Assembly: GCA_019115425.1 (NCBI GenBank)
Contig: DXDO01000094.1
Location: 1 to 11,143 of the forward strand
Source: Candidatus Agathobaculum merdigallinarum
Lineage (GTDB): Bacteria; Bacillota; Clostridia; Oscillospirales; Butyricicoccaceae
Length of the DNA stretch: 11,143 bases
Direction: 5' to 3'
Shown: positions 1 through 5,740 of the stretch, piece after piece
How positions within the stretch are numbered: the stretch's first letter is position 1
How the letters are laid out: each line of letters begins with the position of its first letter
Notes under the pieces: generated by a model
The model's input: the letters and a program-made list of their open reading frames with translations, nothing else
What the model was told of the DNA's origin: nothing
Databases searched by the model: none
Made by a program: the position numbers and the translations under genes

Positions 1-473
1 TCGGCAAGATCGCTTACGACAGCGGCATGAAGATCGTTTACCATCACCACATGACCACCACCGTGCAGAAGACCGACGAGATCGACCGCATGCTCGCTAT
101 GACCGATCCCAAGTACGTCAGCATGATTTACGACACCGGCCACCTGACCTTCTCCGGCGAGGACCCGATCGAGATCCTCAAGAAGCACCACAACCGCATC
201 GGCCATGTACATCTCAAGAACGTGCGCAGGCCCGCGATGGATAAGTGCTACGCGGAGAACAAGAGCTTCCTGCGCTCGATTCCGGAAGGCGTGTTCACCG
301 TGCCCGGCGACCCTGAGGGCTGCGTGGACTTCCCGACCGTGTTGGGGCTGCTCGACGAGTATCACTACGAGGGCTGGCTGGTCGTTGAGGCCGAGCAGGA
401 CCCCGCAAAGGCAAACCCGCTCGACTACGCCCGCATGGCGCGCGAATACGTCCGCAAATATACGAAACTTTAA
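1..473 (+). CDS. iolE: myo-inosose-2 dehydratase (IolE), 3' part only
   Basis: IolE removes water from 2-keto-myo-inositol (scyllo-inosose), the second step of myo-inositol catabolism, in the cytoplasm. The reading frame is open from base 3 and ends with TAA at 471-473, giving about 156 C-terminal residues of a protein that is usually about 300 aa; the N-terminal half lies outside the window. Family signatures of the xylose-isomerase-like TIM barrel are visible: YHHHMTT near the left edge, YDTGHL and HVHLKN (metal-binding Asp and His), the IolE-typical GVFTVPGDPEG, and VVEAEQDPAKANP (metal-binding Glu). That last stretch is highly characteristic of IolE rather than of general sugar-phosphate isomerases. 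It lies 32 bases upstream of the probable start of an IolG-type dehydrogenase, the preceding enzyme of the pathway. The methionine at base 27 is internal, not a start. Confidence 0.88.
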   Translation, partial: GKIAYDSGMKIVYHHHMTTTVQKTDEIDRMLAMTDPKYVSMIYDTGHLTFSGEDPIEILKKHHNRIGHVHLKNVRRPAMDKCYAENKSFLRSIPEGVFTVPGDPEGCVDFPTVLGLLDEYHYEGWLVVEAEQDPAKANPLDYARMAREYVRKYTKL

Positions 474-489
474 TGCACATCACATAAGC

Positions 490-498
490 AAAGGAGAG
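490..498 (+). promoter_or_regulatory. ribosome binding site that fixes the start of the dehydrogenase
   Basis: AAAGGAGAG is the only strong Shine-Dalgarno sequence between the IolE stop and the dehydrogenase. Counting from GGAG (493-496), it is 9 bases before ACG at 506-508 and 3 bases before ATC at 500-502. Spacing therefore favours initiation at 506, although ACG is not a normal start codon. Confidence 0.65.
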
Positions 499-505
499 CA
501 TCACC

Positions 506-1522
506 ACGAAAAAGCTGAAAATCGGTATCATCGGCGTGGGCCGTCTGGGCTATGAGCACGCCTGCAACATCGCCAACCGCGTACCCGGCTCCGAGCTGGT
601 TGCGATTGCGGACGCCAACCTCGACCGCGCCAAGCAGGTCGCGGAAGAACTGGGCGTCACCGCGGTTTACAACGATCCCAAAGCGCTGTGCGAGGACCCC
701 AATGTGGAGGCTGTCGCCATCATCACCAACACCGCTTCCCATGTGGAGATGATCAAGCTGGCGATGGATGCCGGCAAGCATGTTTTCTGCGAGAAGCCGC
801 TGGCAGATACCGTAGAAAAATGCAAGGAAGCCGAAGCGATCATCGCCGCGCATCCCGACCTGATCTTCATGCTGGGCTTTATGCGCCGCTACGACCATTC
901 CTATCAGGTGGCCAAGAAGAAGATGGAAAATGGCGACATCGGCGACGTAATTCTGGTCCGCTGCTACTCGCAGGACCCGATCTCGATCATCGAGGGCACG
1001 CTGGAGTACGCGCCGCGTTCGGGCGGCCAGTTCATCGACATGTCCATCCACGATTTCGACCTGATCCGCTGGCTAACCGGCTCCGAGCCGAAGAAGCTGT
1101 GGGCGATCGGCGGCTGCTACGAGTTCAAGCAGTACAAGGATTGGGACGACGGCGACAACGTTTCCGGCCTGATGCAGATGGAAAACGACGCGATGGCATT
1201 CTTCTTCGCCGGCCGCGCTGCGGCGCACGGCTCGCATGTGGAGACCGAGATCGTCGGCACCCGCGGCACCCTGCGCATCGCCTCCGTCCCGACCGACTCT
1301 CTCGTCGAGGTCATGAGCGAACACGGCGTATGCCGCGAGTGCTATCAGGATTTCATTACCCGTTGGCACGACGCTTACGTCACCGAGATGGAAGCGTTCT
1401 GCGACTGCGTCGCGACCGGCCGCAAGGCGACCCCGGGTGTGATCGACGGCACCCAGTCCACCAAGATCGCGTTCCGCTGCAAGGAATCCTTCCTCAAGAA
1501 CGAGCTGCTCACGCTCGAATAA
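506..1522 (+). CDS. iolG: inositol 2-dehydrogenase (Gfo/Idh/MocA family), ACG in start position
   Basis: An NAD-dependent oxidoreductase that probably oxidises myo-inositol (or scyllo-inositol) to inosose, the substrate of the IolE encoded just upstream. Starting at 506 it has 338 residues, normal for the family. The N-terminal Rossmann fold carries GVGRLG (residues 10-15) after a beta strand and an acidic residue at 36 (IAD) that favours NAD. CEKPLA follows, with the catalytic Lys at residue 97. IDMSIHDFD supplies the catalytic Asp178 and His182 of the DxxxH motif. All key residues are present. No ATG, GTG or TTG lies in frame between the stop at 485-487 and the Rossmann motif; the first one (GTG, 536) would cut the motif in half. 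The codon expected to be ATG, followed by Lys-Lys-Leu-Lys-Ile, reads ACG. Assignment to iolG rather than iolX/iolW rests on the neighbour iolE. Confidence 0.82.
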   Translation, partial: TKKLKIGIIGVGRLGYEHACNIANRVPGSELVAIADANLDRAKQVAEELGVTAVYNDPKALCEDPNVEAVAIITNTASHVEMIKLAMDAGKHVFCEKPLADTVEKCKEAEAIIAAHPDLIFMLGFMRRYDHSYQVAKKKMENGDIGDVILVRCYSQDPISIIEGTLEYAPRSGGQFIDMSIHDFDLIRWLTGSEPKKLWAIGGCYEFKQYKDWDDGDNVSGLMQMENDAMAFFFAGRAAAHGSHVETEIVGTRGTLRIASVPTDSLVEVMSEHGVCRECYQDFITRWHDAYVTEMEAFCDCVATGRKATPGVIDGTQSTKIAFRCKESFLKNELLTLE

Positions 1523-1567
1523 TCCGAAACCAGGCTACTGCATATCACCATCTTATACATGCGAAAG

Positions 1568-1610
1568 CGGCCGAAAGGCGAAGCAAACCGCTTCGCCTTT
1601 CGGCCGTTTT
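1568..1610 (+). terminator. intrinsic terminator of the inositol operon
   Basis: A perfect 17-bp stem (1568-1584 with 1590-1606) around the 5-base loop AAACC is followed by TTTT. It lies 46 bases after the dehydrogenase stop. On the minus strand the stem is followed by CTTTC, so it may also weakly end the convergent xre transcript. Confidence 0.88.
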
Positions 1611-1667
1611 GGTGGGCATTGGCGTTTTCTGCCGCGCAGTTCCTGCCGCATCGATGGGCTGCTGCCC

Positions 1668-1883
1668 CTACGGCCGCGGCGGCGCCGGATTATTTGTGCG
1701 GCCGAGCAGATAGTCAACCGATGTATTATAATAATCTGCAAGTTTAATCAACACCTTTGAGGGGATATCCCGCTCGCCTCTCTCATAAGTGCTGTATGCC
1801 TGCTGGGTACACTGAAGCATATCCGCAATTTCGCTTTGCTTTTTTCCATTGTCCTCGCGCAAATCGCGCAATCTTTGATACAT
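1668..1883 (-). CDS. XRE-family helix-turn-helix transcriptional regulator
   Basis: A 71-aa protein that is almost entirely one HTH_3 (Cro/CI) DNA-binding domain. Helix 2 is about residues 16-23 (QSEIADML), the recognition helix about 27-36 (QQAYSTYERG), and the typical tail PSKVLIKLADYYNTSVDYLLGR covers 41-62. There is no ligand-binding or protease domain, so it is probably a simple dimeric repressor. The start is ATG at 1883-1881; a weak GGTGAT ribosome site lies 5 bases upstream. The C-terminus (Asn-Asn-Pro-Ala-Pro-Pro-Arg-Pro) is proline-rich and disordered. It is divergent from the DUF6809-like gene and shares with it a 22-bp perfect inverted repeat that covers the promoters, so autoregulation and control of the neighbour are likely. 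Its DNA looks less GC-rich than the flanking genes, which may reflect transfer. The sequence does not show what signal it senses. Confidence 0.85.
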   Translation of the reverse strand: MYQRLRDLREDNGKKQSEIADMLQCTQQAYSTYERGERDIPSKVLIKLADYYNTSVDYLLGRTNNPAPPRP

Positions 1884-1903
1884 GATTCATCACCGTAGTT
1901 ATC

Positions 1904-1957
1904 ATATCATACAACAAAACATTGTATTGACTGGCACAATGTTTTGTTGTATGATAT
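1904..1957. repeat. perfect 22-bp inverted repeat, probable XRE operator
   Basis: Arms 1904-1925 and 1936-1957 are exact reverse complements of each other, separated by the 10-base spacer ATTGACTGGC. Each arm begins or ends with ATATCATACAAC or its complement and contains the subsequence ACAAAACATTGT. Each arm covers a TATGAT -10 hexamer, one per direction, so a protein bound to the arms would block both divergent genes. Confidence 0.85.
1927..1955 (+). promoter_or_regulatory. sigma-A promoter of the DUF6809-like gene
   Basis: TTGACT (1927-1932) and TATGAT (1950-1955) are separated by exactly 17 bases. The -35 lies in the spacer of the inverted repeat and the -10 in its right arm. On the minus strand the mirrored TATGAT (complement of 1906-1911) could serve xre, but no good -35 precedes it, so the xre promoter looks weaker. 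Confidence 0.75.
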
Positions 1958-1973
1958 TTTCGAGGTGATACTT

Positions 1974-2237
1974 ATGGACCCATCCATTTATCGTGAATTA
2001 CAGGCCGCCGCCGAGCGCGCCTATCCTTTTGCCGACGGCCCCGCATGGAAAACCCTCAGCCGCATGCAGGACGAACTGGACGCGCTTCTGCCGCCCGTCC
2101 TGCACCGCCGCTTCCGCCGCCTGTGCGACCAGTGCAACGCCGCTGCGGCCGAGCACGGCGAAAACTGCTTCCGGCTCGGGCTGCGCTGCGGCCTTCTGCT
2201 GATGGCGGATGCCCACCGCCCGGGACGGGAAGGGTAA
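1974..2237 (+). CDS. small DUF6809-like protein of unknown function
   Basis: An 87-aa soluble protein with no signal peptide or membrane segment. The start is ATG 1974 with GAGGTGAT (1962-1969) as ribosome site; it is the natural choice because the frame's earlier codons lie inside the promoter. The N-terminal half contains an amphipathic helix with WKTLSRMQDELDALLPP (about 24-40). The second half contains HRRFRRLCDQCNAAAA and then FRLGLRCGLLLMADA (about 66-80). This pattern of two helices followed by a Gly-spaced F-R-L-G-x-R-x-G-x-x-L-M helix resembles the DUF6809 proteins common in Clostridia and their mobile elements. That match is from memory of the family pattern, not a search. It is divergent from an xre repressor, under a promoter embedded in the shared operator. 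Base composition is GC-rich like the surrounding genes. Confidence 0.6.
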   Translation: MDPSIYRELQAAAERAYPFADGPAWKTLSRMQDELDALLPPVLHRRFRRLCDQCNAAAAEHGENCFRLGLRCGLLLMADAHRPGREG

Positions 2238-2247
2238 AGGTTTTCCG

Positions 2248-2276
2248 TGGACTTTGCCCGTCCGCTTTGCTATAAT
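2248..2276 (+). promoter_or_regulatory. sigma-A promoter of the DUF896-cca-HD-yjbQ operon
   Basis: TGGACT (2248-2253) and a consensus TATAAT (2271-2276) have a 17-base spacer. The predicted start is near 2283, about 28 bases before the first ATG. Confidence 0.7.
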
Positions 2277-2310
2277 AAGGGCATATCAAAATCCATGGAG
2301 GAATACGGTT

Positions 2311-2523
2311 ATGACCGATGAAAAAATTGCGCGCATCAACGAATTGGCCAAAAAGTCCAAGGCCGAGGGGCTGACTCCGGCGGAACAGGCCGAGCAGAAA
2401 GCCCTGCGCGCGGAATATATCGCAGGCTTCCGCCAGAGCCTGAAATCCCAGCTGGATAATACGGTCGTCCTGAATCCGGACGGCACCTCGTACCGCCTGC
2501 GCCAGAAAAAGGGCGGCCACTGA
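2311..2523 (+). CDS. DUF896 (UPF0291) family small protein
   Basis: A 70-aa protein matching the DUF896/YnzC family of Firmicutes. The conserved core is readable: KIARINELAKKSKAEGLT (about 5-22), PAEQAEQKALRAEYIAGFR (23-41), then LKSQLDNTVV. In the known Bacillus subtilis structure this family forms a short helical hairpin; its molecular role is not established, and the B. subtilis paralog YneA-operon member YnzC is only loosely tied to the SOS region. ATG 2311 is preceded by GGAGG (2297-2301) at 9 bases. Its TGA stop (2521-2523) overlaps the next ATG by one base, so translation of cca is probably coupled to it. It is the first gene of a four-gene operon. Confidence 0.85.
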   Translation: MTDEKIARINELAKKSKAEGLTPAEQAEQKALRAEYIAGFRQSLKSQLDNTVVLNPDGTSYRLRQKKGGH

Positions 2524-3857
2524 TGCGCCTGCCTGAACACGCCGCCCGCGCCGTCGCGCGGCTGGAGGCGGCGGGGTTTGAAACCTGGGCGGTCGGCGGC
2601 TGCGTGCGCGACAGCCTGCGCGGCGCGGCGCCGCACGACTGGGACCTGTGTACCGCCGCGCGGCCGGAGGAGATGCAGGCCGTGTTCGCGGGCGCGCGTG
2701 TGCTGGAAACAGGGCTGAAACACGGCACGCTGACCCTGCTCACGGACGGCGGGCCGCTCGAGATCACGACCTTCCGCGCGGACGGCGCCTATTCGGACGG
2801 GCGGCATCCGGACGGGGTGCGCTTTGTCCGCAGGATCGAGGCCGACCTTGCGCGGCGCGATTTCACAGTCGGCGCCATGGCGTGGCATCCGCAGCGCGGC
2901 CTGTGCGACCCCTTTGGCGGAGAGACGGATCTGCAAAACGGCGTTTTGCGCGCAGTCGGCGACCCTGACGCGCGTTTTCAGGAGGACGCGCTGCGCATTT
3001 TGCGCGCGGTGCGGTTTGCGTCCAAACTGGGGTTCACGGTCGAGCCGGAGACTGCGGCCGCGATGCGGCGGCAGGCCGCGCGGCTGGACTGCGTCGCCGC
3101 TGAGCGTGTGCGCGAAGAACTGACCGGCGCGCTGTGCGGACGGTTCGCCCGCCGCGCGCTGATGGAATTTGCGGATGTGATCGGAACTGTGCTGCCCGAG
3201 CTGGAGCCGATGTTCGGCTGCGCCCAGCAAAACCCGCACCATCTGTACGACGTATGGGAGCACAGCGCCCGTGCGGTTGAACAGGTGCCAAACATCCCTG
3301 CGCTGCGCTGGTCCATGCTGCTGCACGACTGCGGCAAACCCGCCTGCAAGACTGTGGACGAAAACGGCGTCGGCCATTTCTACGGCCATCCCAAGGTCAG
3401 CCGCGAAATCGCAGAGCGCATCCTGCGCCGCCTTCGCTTTTCGGGCGAGGATACGGCGCGTATCCTGCTGCTGGTCGAGCAGCACGACCGCCCGCTGGGC
3501 GATACGGATAAGCTGGTGCGCCGCCGCCTGTCCCGGATCGGGGAAGCGCGGTTCCGAGACCTGCTCGCCATCAAAAAGGGGGATGCGGTCGGTCAGGGTA
3601 CGCATCCGGACAACGTCGCGCAGCTGTGTATCACAGAAACCCGCTTAAACGCCGTGCTGGCGGCGGACGCCTGCCTTTCCCTACGGCAGCTCGCGGTGGA
3701 TGGCAACGATATCCAAGCACTTGGCCTGTCCGGACCGGCAGTCGGGGCGATGCTGCGCGATCTGCTTGACGCCGTTCTGGACGAACAGGTGGAAAACACA
3801 CGGAAAGCACTGCTTGCCTATGCCCGCACCCGAATGGAGGAACGACATGACAAATAA
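2523..3857 (+). CDS. cca: CCA tRNA nucleotidyltransferase / poly(A) polymerase family with HD domain
   Basis: A cytoplasmic class II nucleotidyltransferase (444 aa) that most likely builds or repairs the 3' CCA end of tRNAs. In order: GG at residues 25-26 and R29-D30; the metal-binding pair D39-x-D41; ITTFR (81-85) and RRDFT (111-115); the helix EDALRILRAVRF (154-165), which contains the EDxxR nucleotide-selection motif of CCA enzymes; ERVREEL in the neck region. An HD domain follows with LLHDCGKP (H268, D269), as in many clostridial and enterobacterial CCA enzymes. The residue after RRDFTV is Gly117 where Asn is usual. There is no strong ribosome site; the ATG overlaps the DUF896 stop (coupling). 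The 3' end overlaps the next gene by 11 bases. Poly(A) polymerase activity (PcnB) is the alternative; the EDxxR motif and a Gram-positive host favour CCA addition. Confidence 0.88.
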   Translation: MRLPEHAARAVARLEAAGFETWAVGGCVRDSLRGAAPHDWDLCTAARPEEMQAVFAGARVLETGLKHGTLTLLTDGGPLEITTFRADGAYSDGRHPDGVRFVRRIEADLARRDFTVGAMAWHPQRGLCDPFGGETDLQNGVLRAVGDPDARFQEDALRILRAVRFASKLGFTVEPETAAAMRRQAARLDCVAAERVREELTGALCGRFARRALMEFADVIGTVLPELEPMFGCAQQNPHHLYDVWEHSARAVEQVPNIPALRWSMLLHDCGKPACKTVDENGVGHFYGHPKVSREIAERILRRLRFSGEDTARILLLVEQHDRPLGDTDKLVRRRLSRIGEARFRDLLAIKKGDAVGQGTHPDNVAQLCITETRLNAVLAADACLSLRQLAVDGNDIQALGLSGPAVGAMLRDLLDAVLDEQVENTRKALLAYARTRMEERHDK

Positions 3858-4416
3858 AGAGATGTTTATTGAGACATTTCAAAAGAATATCCACCGTCCG
3901 GGCGCGGAAAAGCTGCTCGCATGGATGGAAACGACCGACTTTTTCACCGCGCCCGCGTCCACGCGCTTCCATGCGGCGTATGAAGGCGGGCTGCTCGACC
4001 ACTCGCTCAACGTATATAATGTGCTGATCTCCAAGCACTTCAATCCGGAGACCGACGATTTGGAGAGCTTCACCATCGTATCGCTGCTGCACGACCTGTG
4101 CAAGGCGGGCTTTTACAAAACCGAGCTGCGCAACCGCAAGAACGACCGCGGCGAGTGGGAAAAGGTGCCGGTCTATGCGATCGACGACCAGTTTCCCTAC
4201 GGCCACGGCGAGAAGTCCGTCTACCTGATCGAGCGTTTCATGCGGCTCAAGACCGAGGAGGCTATGGCGGTGCGCTGGCACATGGGCGGGTTTGACGACT
4301 CGGTGCGCGGCGGCAGCTTCGCGCTCGCGCATGCGTTCGAGAAGTACCCGCTCGCGGTCAAGCTGCACCTGTCCGACTTGGAAGCGACCTATCTGCATGA
4401 AAACAGGAGTGAGTGA
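3847..4416 (+). CDS. HD-domain metal-dependent hydrolase
   Basis: A 189-aa soluble protein of the HD superfamily. Candidate metal ligands: H52 in EGGLLDHSLNV, the H82-D83 pair in SLLHDLCKAG, H120 in PYGHGEKS, and H140-region RWHMGGFDD. This combination (EGGLLDHS, LLHDxCK, GHGExS, RWHMG) is typical of a clostridial and phage-associated HD hydrolase group often annotated only as a hydrolase; the substrate is unknown, with nucleotides or nucleic acid ends the usual targets of the superfamily. The ATG at 3847 has GGAGG (3836-3840) 6 bases upstream, inside the cca coding sequence. It overlaps cca by 11 bases and is followed after 3 bases by yjbQ, so the three are co-translated. The upstream in-frame extension overlaps cca further and lacks family similarity, so it was not used. 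Confidence 0.82.
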   Translation: MTNKEMFIETFQKNIHRPGAEKLLAWMETTDFFTAPASTRFHAAYEGGLLDHSLNVYNVLISKHFNPETDDLESFTIVSLLHDLCKAGFYKTELRNRKNDRGEWEKVPVYAIDDQFPYGHGEKSVYLIERFMRLKTEEAMAVRWHMGGFDDSVRGGSFALAHAFEKYPLAVKLHLSDLEATYLHENRSE

Positions 4417-4419
4417 GAT

Positions 4420-4830
4420 ATGAAAACAAAGGAGTTTACCCTGCGCACGGACAGCGAGGGCATGTACGATGTGACCCATCAGGTGCGCGAAACCATCCGC
4501 GAGAGCGGCGTGCAGAGCGGCATGGCTATTGTCTACTGCCCGCACACGACCGCAGGCATCACGATCAACGAAAACGCCGACCCCGACGTGCAGCACGACC
4601 TGCTGCTCGGCCTGCGCGCGGCCTTTCCCGACCGGCGCGAATTCCGCCACGCGGAGGGAAATTCGGCCACGCACCTCAAGTCGAGCTGTGTCGGCGCAAG
4701 CCAGCTCGTGCTGATCGAGGACGGCCGCCCGCTGCTGGGAACCTGGCAAGGCATCTATTTCTGCGAGTTCGACGGCCCGCGCACACGCCGATTTCAAGTC
4801 AAAGTGCTGGAGGATGGCACGAAAAGCTGA
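4420..4830 (+). CDS. yjbQ: YjbQ family protein (UPF0047, secondary thiamine-phosphate synthase enzyme)
   Basis: A 136-aa protein covering the whole YjbQ/UPF0047 fold. Conserved segments: CPHTTAGITINENADPDVQHD (40-60, with His42, Asn50, Glu51 and Asp60), HAEGNSATHLKSS (77-89, His77 and His85) and the C-terminal LGTWQGIYFCEFDGPR. The clustered His/Glu/Asn residues suggest metal or phosphate binding. Family members from several bacteria can replace thiamine-phosphate synthase weakly, hence the database name, but the physiological role is unsettled. ATG 4420 has AGGAG (4405-4409) at 10 bases and follows the HD stop by 3 bases. It is the last gene of the operon; a weak AT-rich hairpin with a T tract follows immediately. 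Confidence 0.88.
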   Translation: MKTKEFTLRTDSEGMYDVTHQVRETIRESGVQSGMAIVYCPHTTAGITINENADPDVQHDLLLGLRAAFPDRREFRHAEGNSATHLKSSCVGASQLVLIEDGRPLLGTWQGIYFCEFDGPRTRRFQVKVLEDGTKS

Positions 4831-4831
4831 T

Positions 4832-4851
4832 AATATCTTGGTGATATTTTT
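4832..4851 (+). terminator. weak possible terminator after yjbQ
   Basis: AATATC (4832-4837) pairs with GATATT (4843-4848) around a 5-base loop, followed by TTT. The six-pair stem is AT-rich, so read-through into the nitroreductase is plausible. Confidence 0.35.
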
Positions 4852-4862
4852 GTGAAATTCTG

Positions 4863-4891
4863 TTGCTTTGCGTGCACAGTTCTGCTAAAAT
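4863..4891 (+). promoter_or_regulatory. promoter of the nitroreductase gene
   Basis: TTGCTT (4863-4868), a 17-base spacer and TAAAAT (4886-4891), with a TGC extension just before the -10 (extended -10 type). Confidence 0.65.
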
Positions 4892-4923
4892 GAGGACAAC
4901 AAAACCAAAGGAGCGGATCGCAC

Positions 4924-5466
4924 ATGGAAGCACTGGAATGTATTAAAACACGCCGCAGCGTGCGCAAATTCACCGAGCAGCCCGTTACCAGAGAAGAACT
5001 GGCACAGGTCGTTGCAGCGGCGGCCTATGCGCCGAGCTGGAAGAACACACAGATCGCGCGTTATCTGGTTGTGACCGACGAGGCGAAGAAGCAGCGTCTG
5101 GCGGACGAGTGTATGATGGATTTTGCCTTCAACCAAAAGACCGCGTCCCACGCGCCCGCCGTCGTGGTGCTGACCATGGTCACCGGCCGTTCGGGCTATG
5201 AGCGGGACGGCTCTTTTTCCACCTCGCAGGGTACGCACTGGCAGTCGTTTGACGCGGGAATCGCCGCGCAGACCTTCTGTCTGGCCGCGCACGCGCACGG
5301 GCTGGGGACGGTTATCATGGGTATTTTTGACGAGGAAAAAATAGCGCAGGTCGTGGAGATCCCCGATGGCCAGAAGGTTGCCGCGCTGATTGCCGTCGGC
5401 CATCCTGCCGAAGATCCGGTGTGCCCCAAGCGCAAGGATGTGGAAACGCTGCTCCATTTCGAATAA
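4924..5466 (+). CDS. nitroreductase family protein (FMN-dependent)
   Basis: A 180-aa member of the nitroreductase fold, expected to bind FMN as a homodimer and use NAD(P)H to reduce nitro compounds, quinones or similar electrophiles in the cytoplasm. N-terminal MEALECIKTRRSVRKF (1-16) contains the FMN-phosphate-binding R10-R11-S12. APSWKNTQ (36-43) is the classic second FMN segment (usually APS-x-x-N-x-Q). HGLGTVIMGIF and VAALIAVGHPAE are the C-terminal FMN-contacting segment and core strand. The C-terminus has the common K-D-V-E family ending. AAAGGAG (4907-4913) lies 10 bases before the ATG, and its own extended -10 promoter lies upstream, so it is probably monocistronic. The physiological substrate cannot be read from the sequence. 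Confidence 0.87.
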   Translation: MEALECIKTRRSVRKFTEQPVTREELAQVVAAAAYAPSWKNTQIARYLVVTDEAKKQRLADECMMDFAFNQKTASHAPAVVVLTMVTGRSGYERDGSFSTSQGTHWQSFDAGIAAQTFCLAAHAHGLGTVIMGIFDEEKIAQVVEIPDGQKVAALIAVGHPAEDPVCPKRKDVETLLHFE

Positions 5467-5565
5467 AAGCGCCGCGCTTCCATTCGCGAAAGAACAGTGC
5501 CGTGCATCGTCTGAATACATCCAATCGCGATCTTTGCGCGCGCAGGCGGCACGCAAAACCACCAT

Positions 5566-5583
5566 CCTGTATCAAAATACAGG
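5566..5583 (+). other. perfect 7-bp hairpin in the nitroreductase 3' UTR
   Basis: CCTGTAT (5566-5572) and ATACAGG (5577-5583) close a CAAA tetraloop. No T tract follows, so it is not a terminator by itself. It lies 21 bases upstream of the terminator stem, in a stretch (5467-5603) without any supportable gene. Confidence 0.5.
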
Positions 5584-5603
5584 CACATGCCCTGCATTCT
5601 GAT

Positions 5604-5638
5604 GAACCCTGCTGTCTTGACAGGAGGGTTCTTTTTTT
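5604..5638 (+). terminator. intrinsic terminator after the nitroreductase
   Basis: GAACCCT (5604-5610) pairs with AGGGTTC (5625-5631); after one G-G mismatch, CTGT pairs with ACAG around loop CTTG. Seven T residues follow (5632-5638). It is 137 bases beyond the nitroreductase stop, leaving a long 3' UTR. Confidence 0.85.
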
Positions 5639-5682
5639 ATGCAAATCTGCGATGTGGAAGGATTTTTCATCCACCCTTCGCT

Positions 5683-5711
5683 TTGCACAGGATGGATTTT
5701 TCTGTTATGAT
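5683..5711 (+). promoter_or_regulatory. promoter of the MATE transporter gene
   Basis: TTGCAC (5683-5688), a 17-base spacer and TATGAT (5706-5711) with TG one base upstream (extended -10). Confidence 0.7.
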
Positions 5712-5740
5712 AGTAGCAAAGCTGAAAAGAGGTGCAGATC

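Noticed and set aside
688..1713. A 341-codon plus-strand frame overlapping the inositol dehydrogenase
   Set aside because: It is out of frame with a clear Gfo/Idh/MocA gene, Arg/Gly-rich, and runs through the terminator at 1568-1610.
1668..2237. Type II toxin-antitoxin system made of XRE and the 87-aa protein
   Set aside because: The genes are divergent rather than in one operon, and no toxin fold (RelE, HigB, Fic, PIN) is visible; kept only as an open possibility in the findings.
2223..2263. GGACGGG...CCCGTCC inverted repeat after the DUF6809-like gene as a terminator
   Set aside because: The loop is 27 bases, there is no T tract, and it overlaps the promoter of the next operon.
2286..3605. 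A 439-codon open frame on the minus strand across the cca gene
   Set aside because: It is antisense to a gene with all CCA-enzyme motifs. Its translation is rich in Arg, Ala, Gln and His with no recognisable domain, typical of shadow frames in GC-rich DNA.
3631..4797. A 388-codon minus-strand frame across the HD and yjbQ genes
   Set aside because: It is antisense to two well supported genes, has no ribosome site and shows shadow-type composition (Val/Arg/His-rich).
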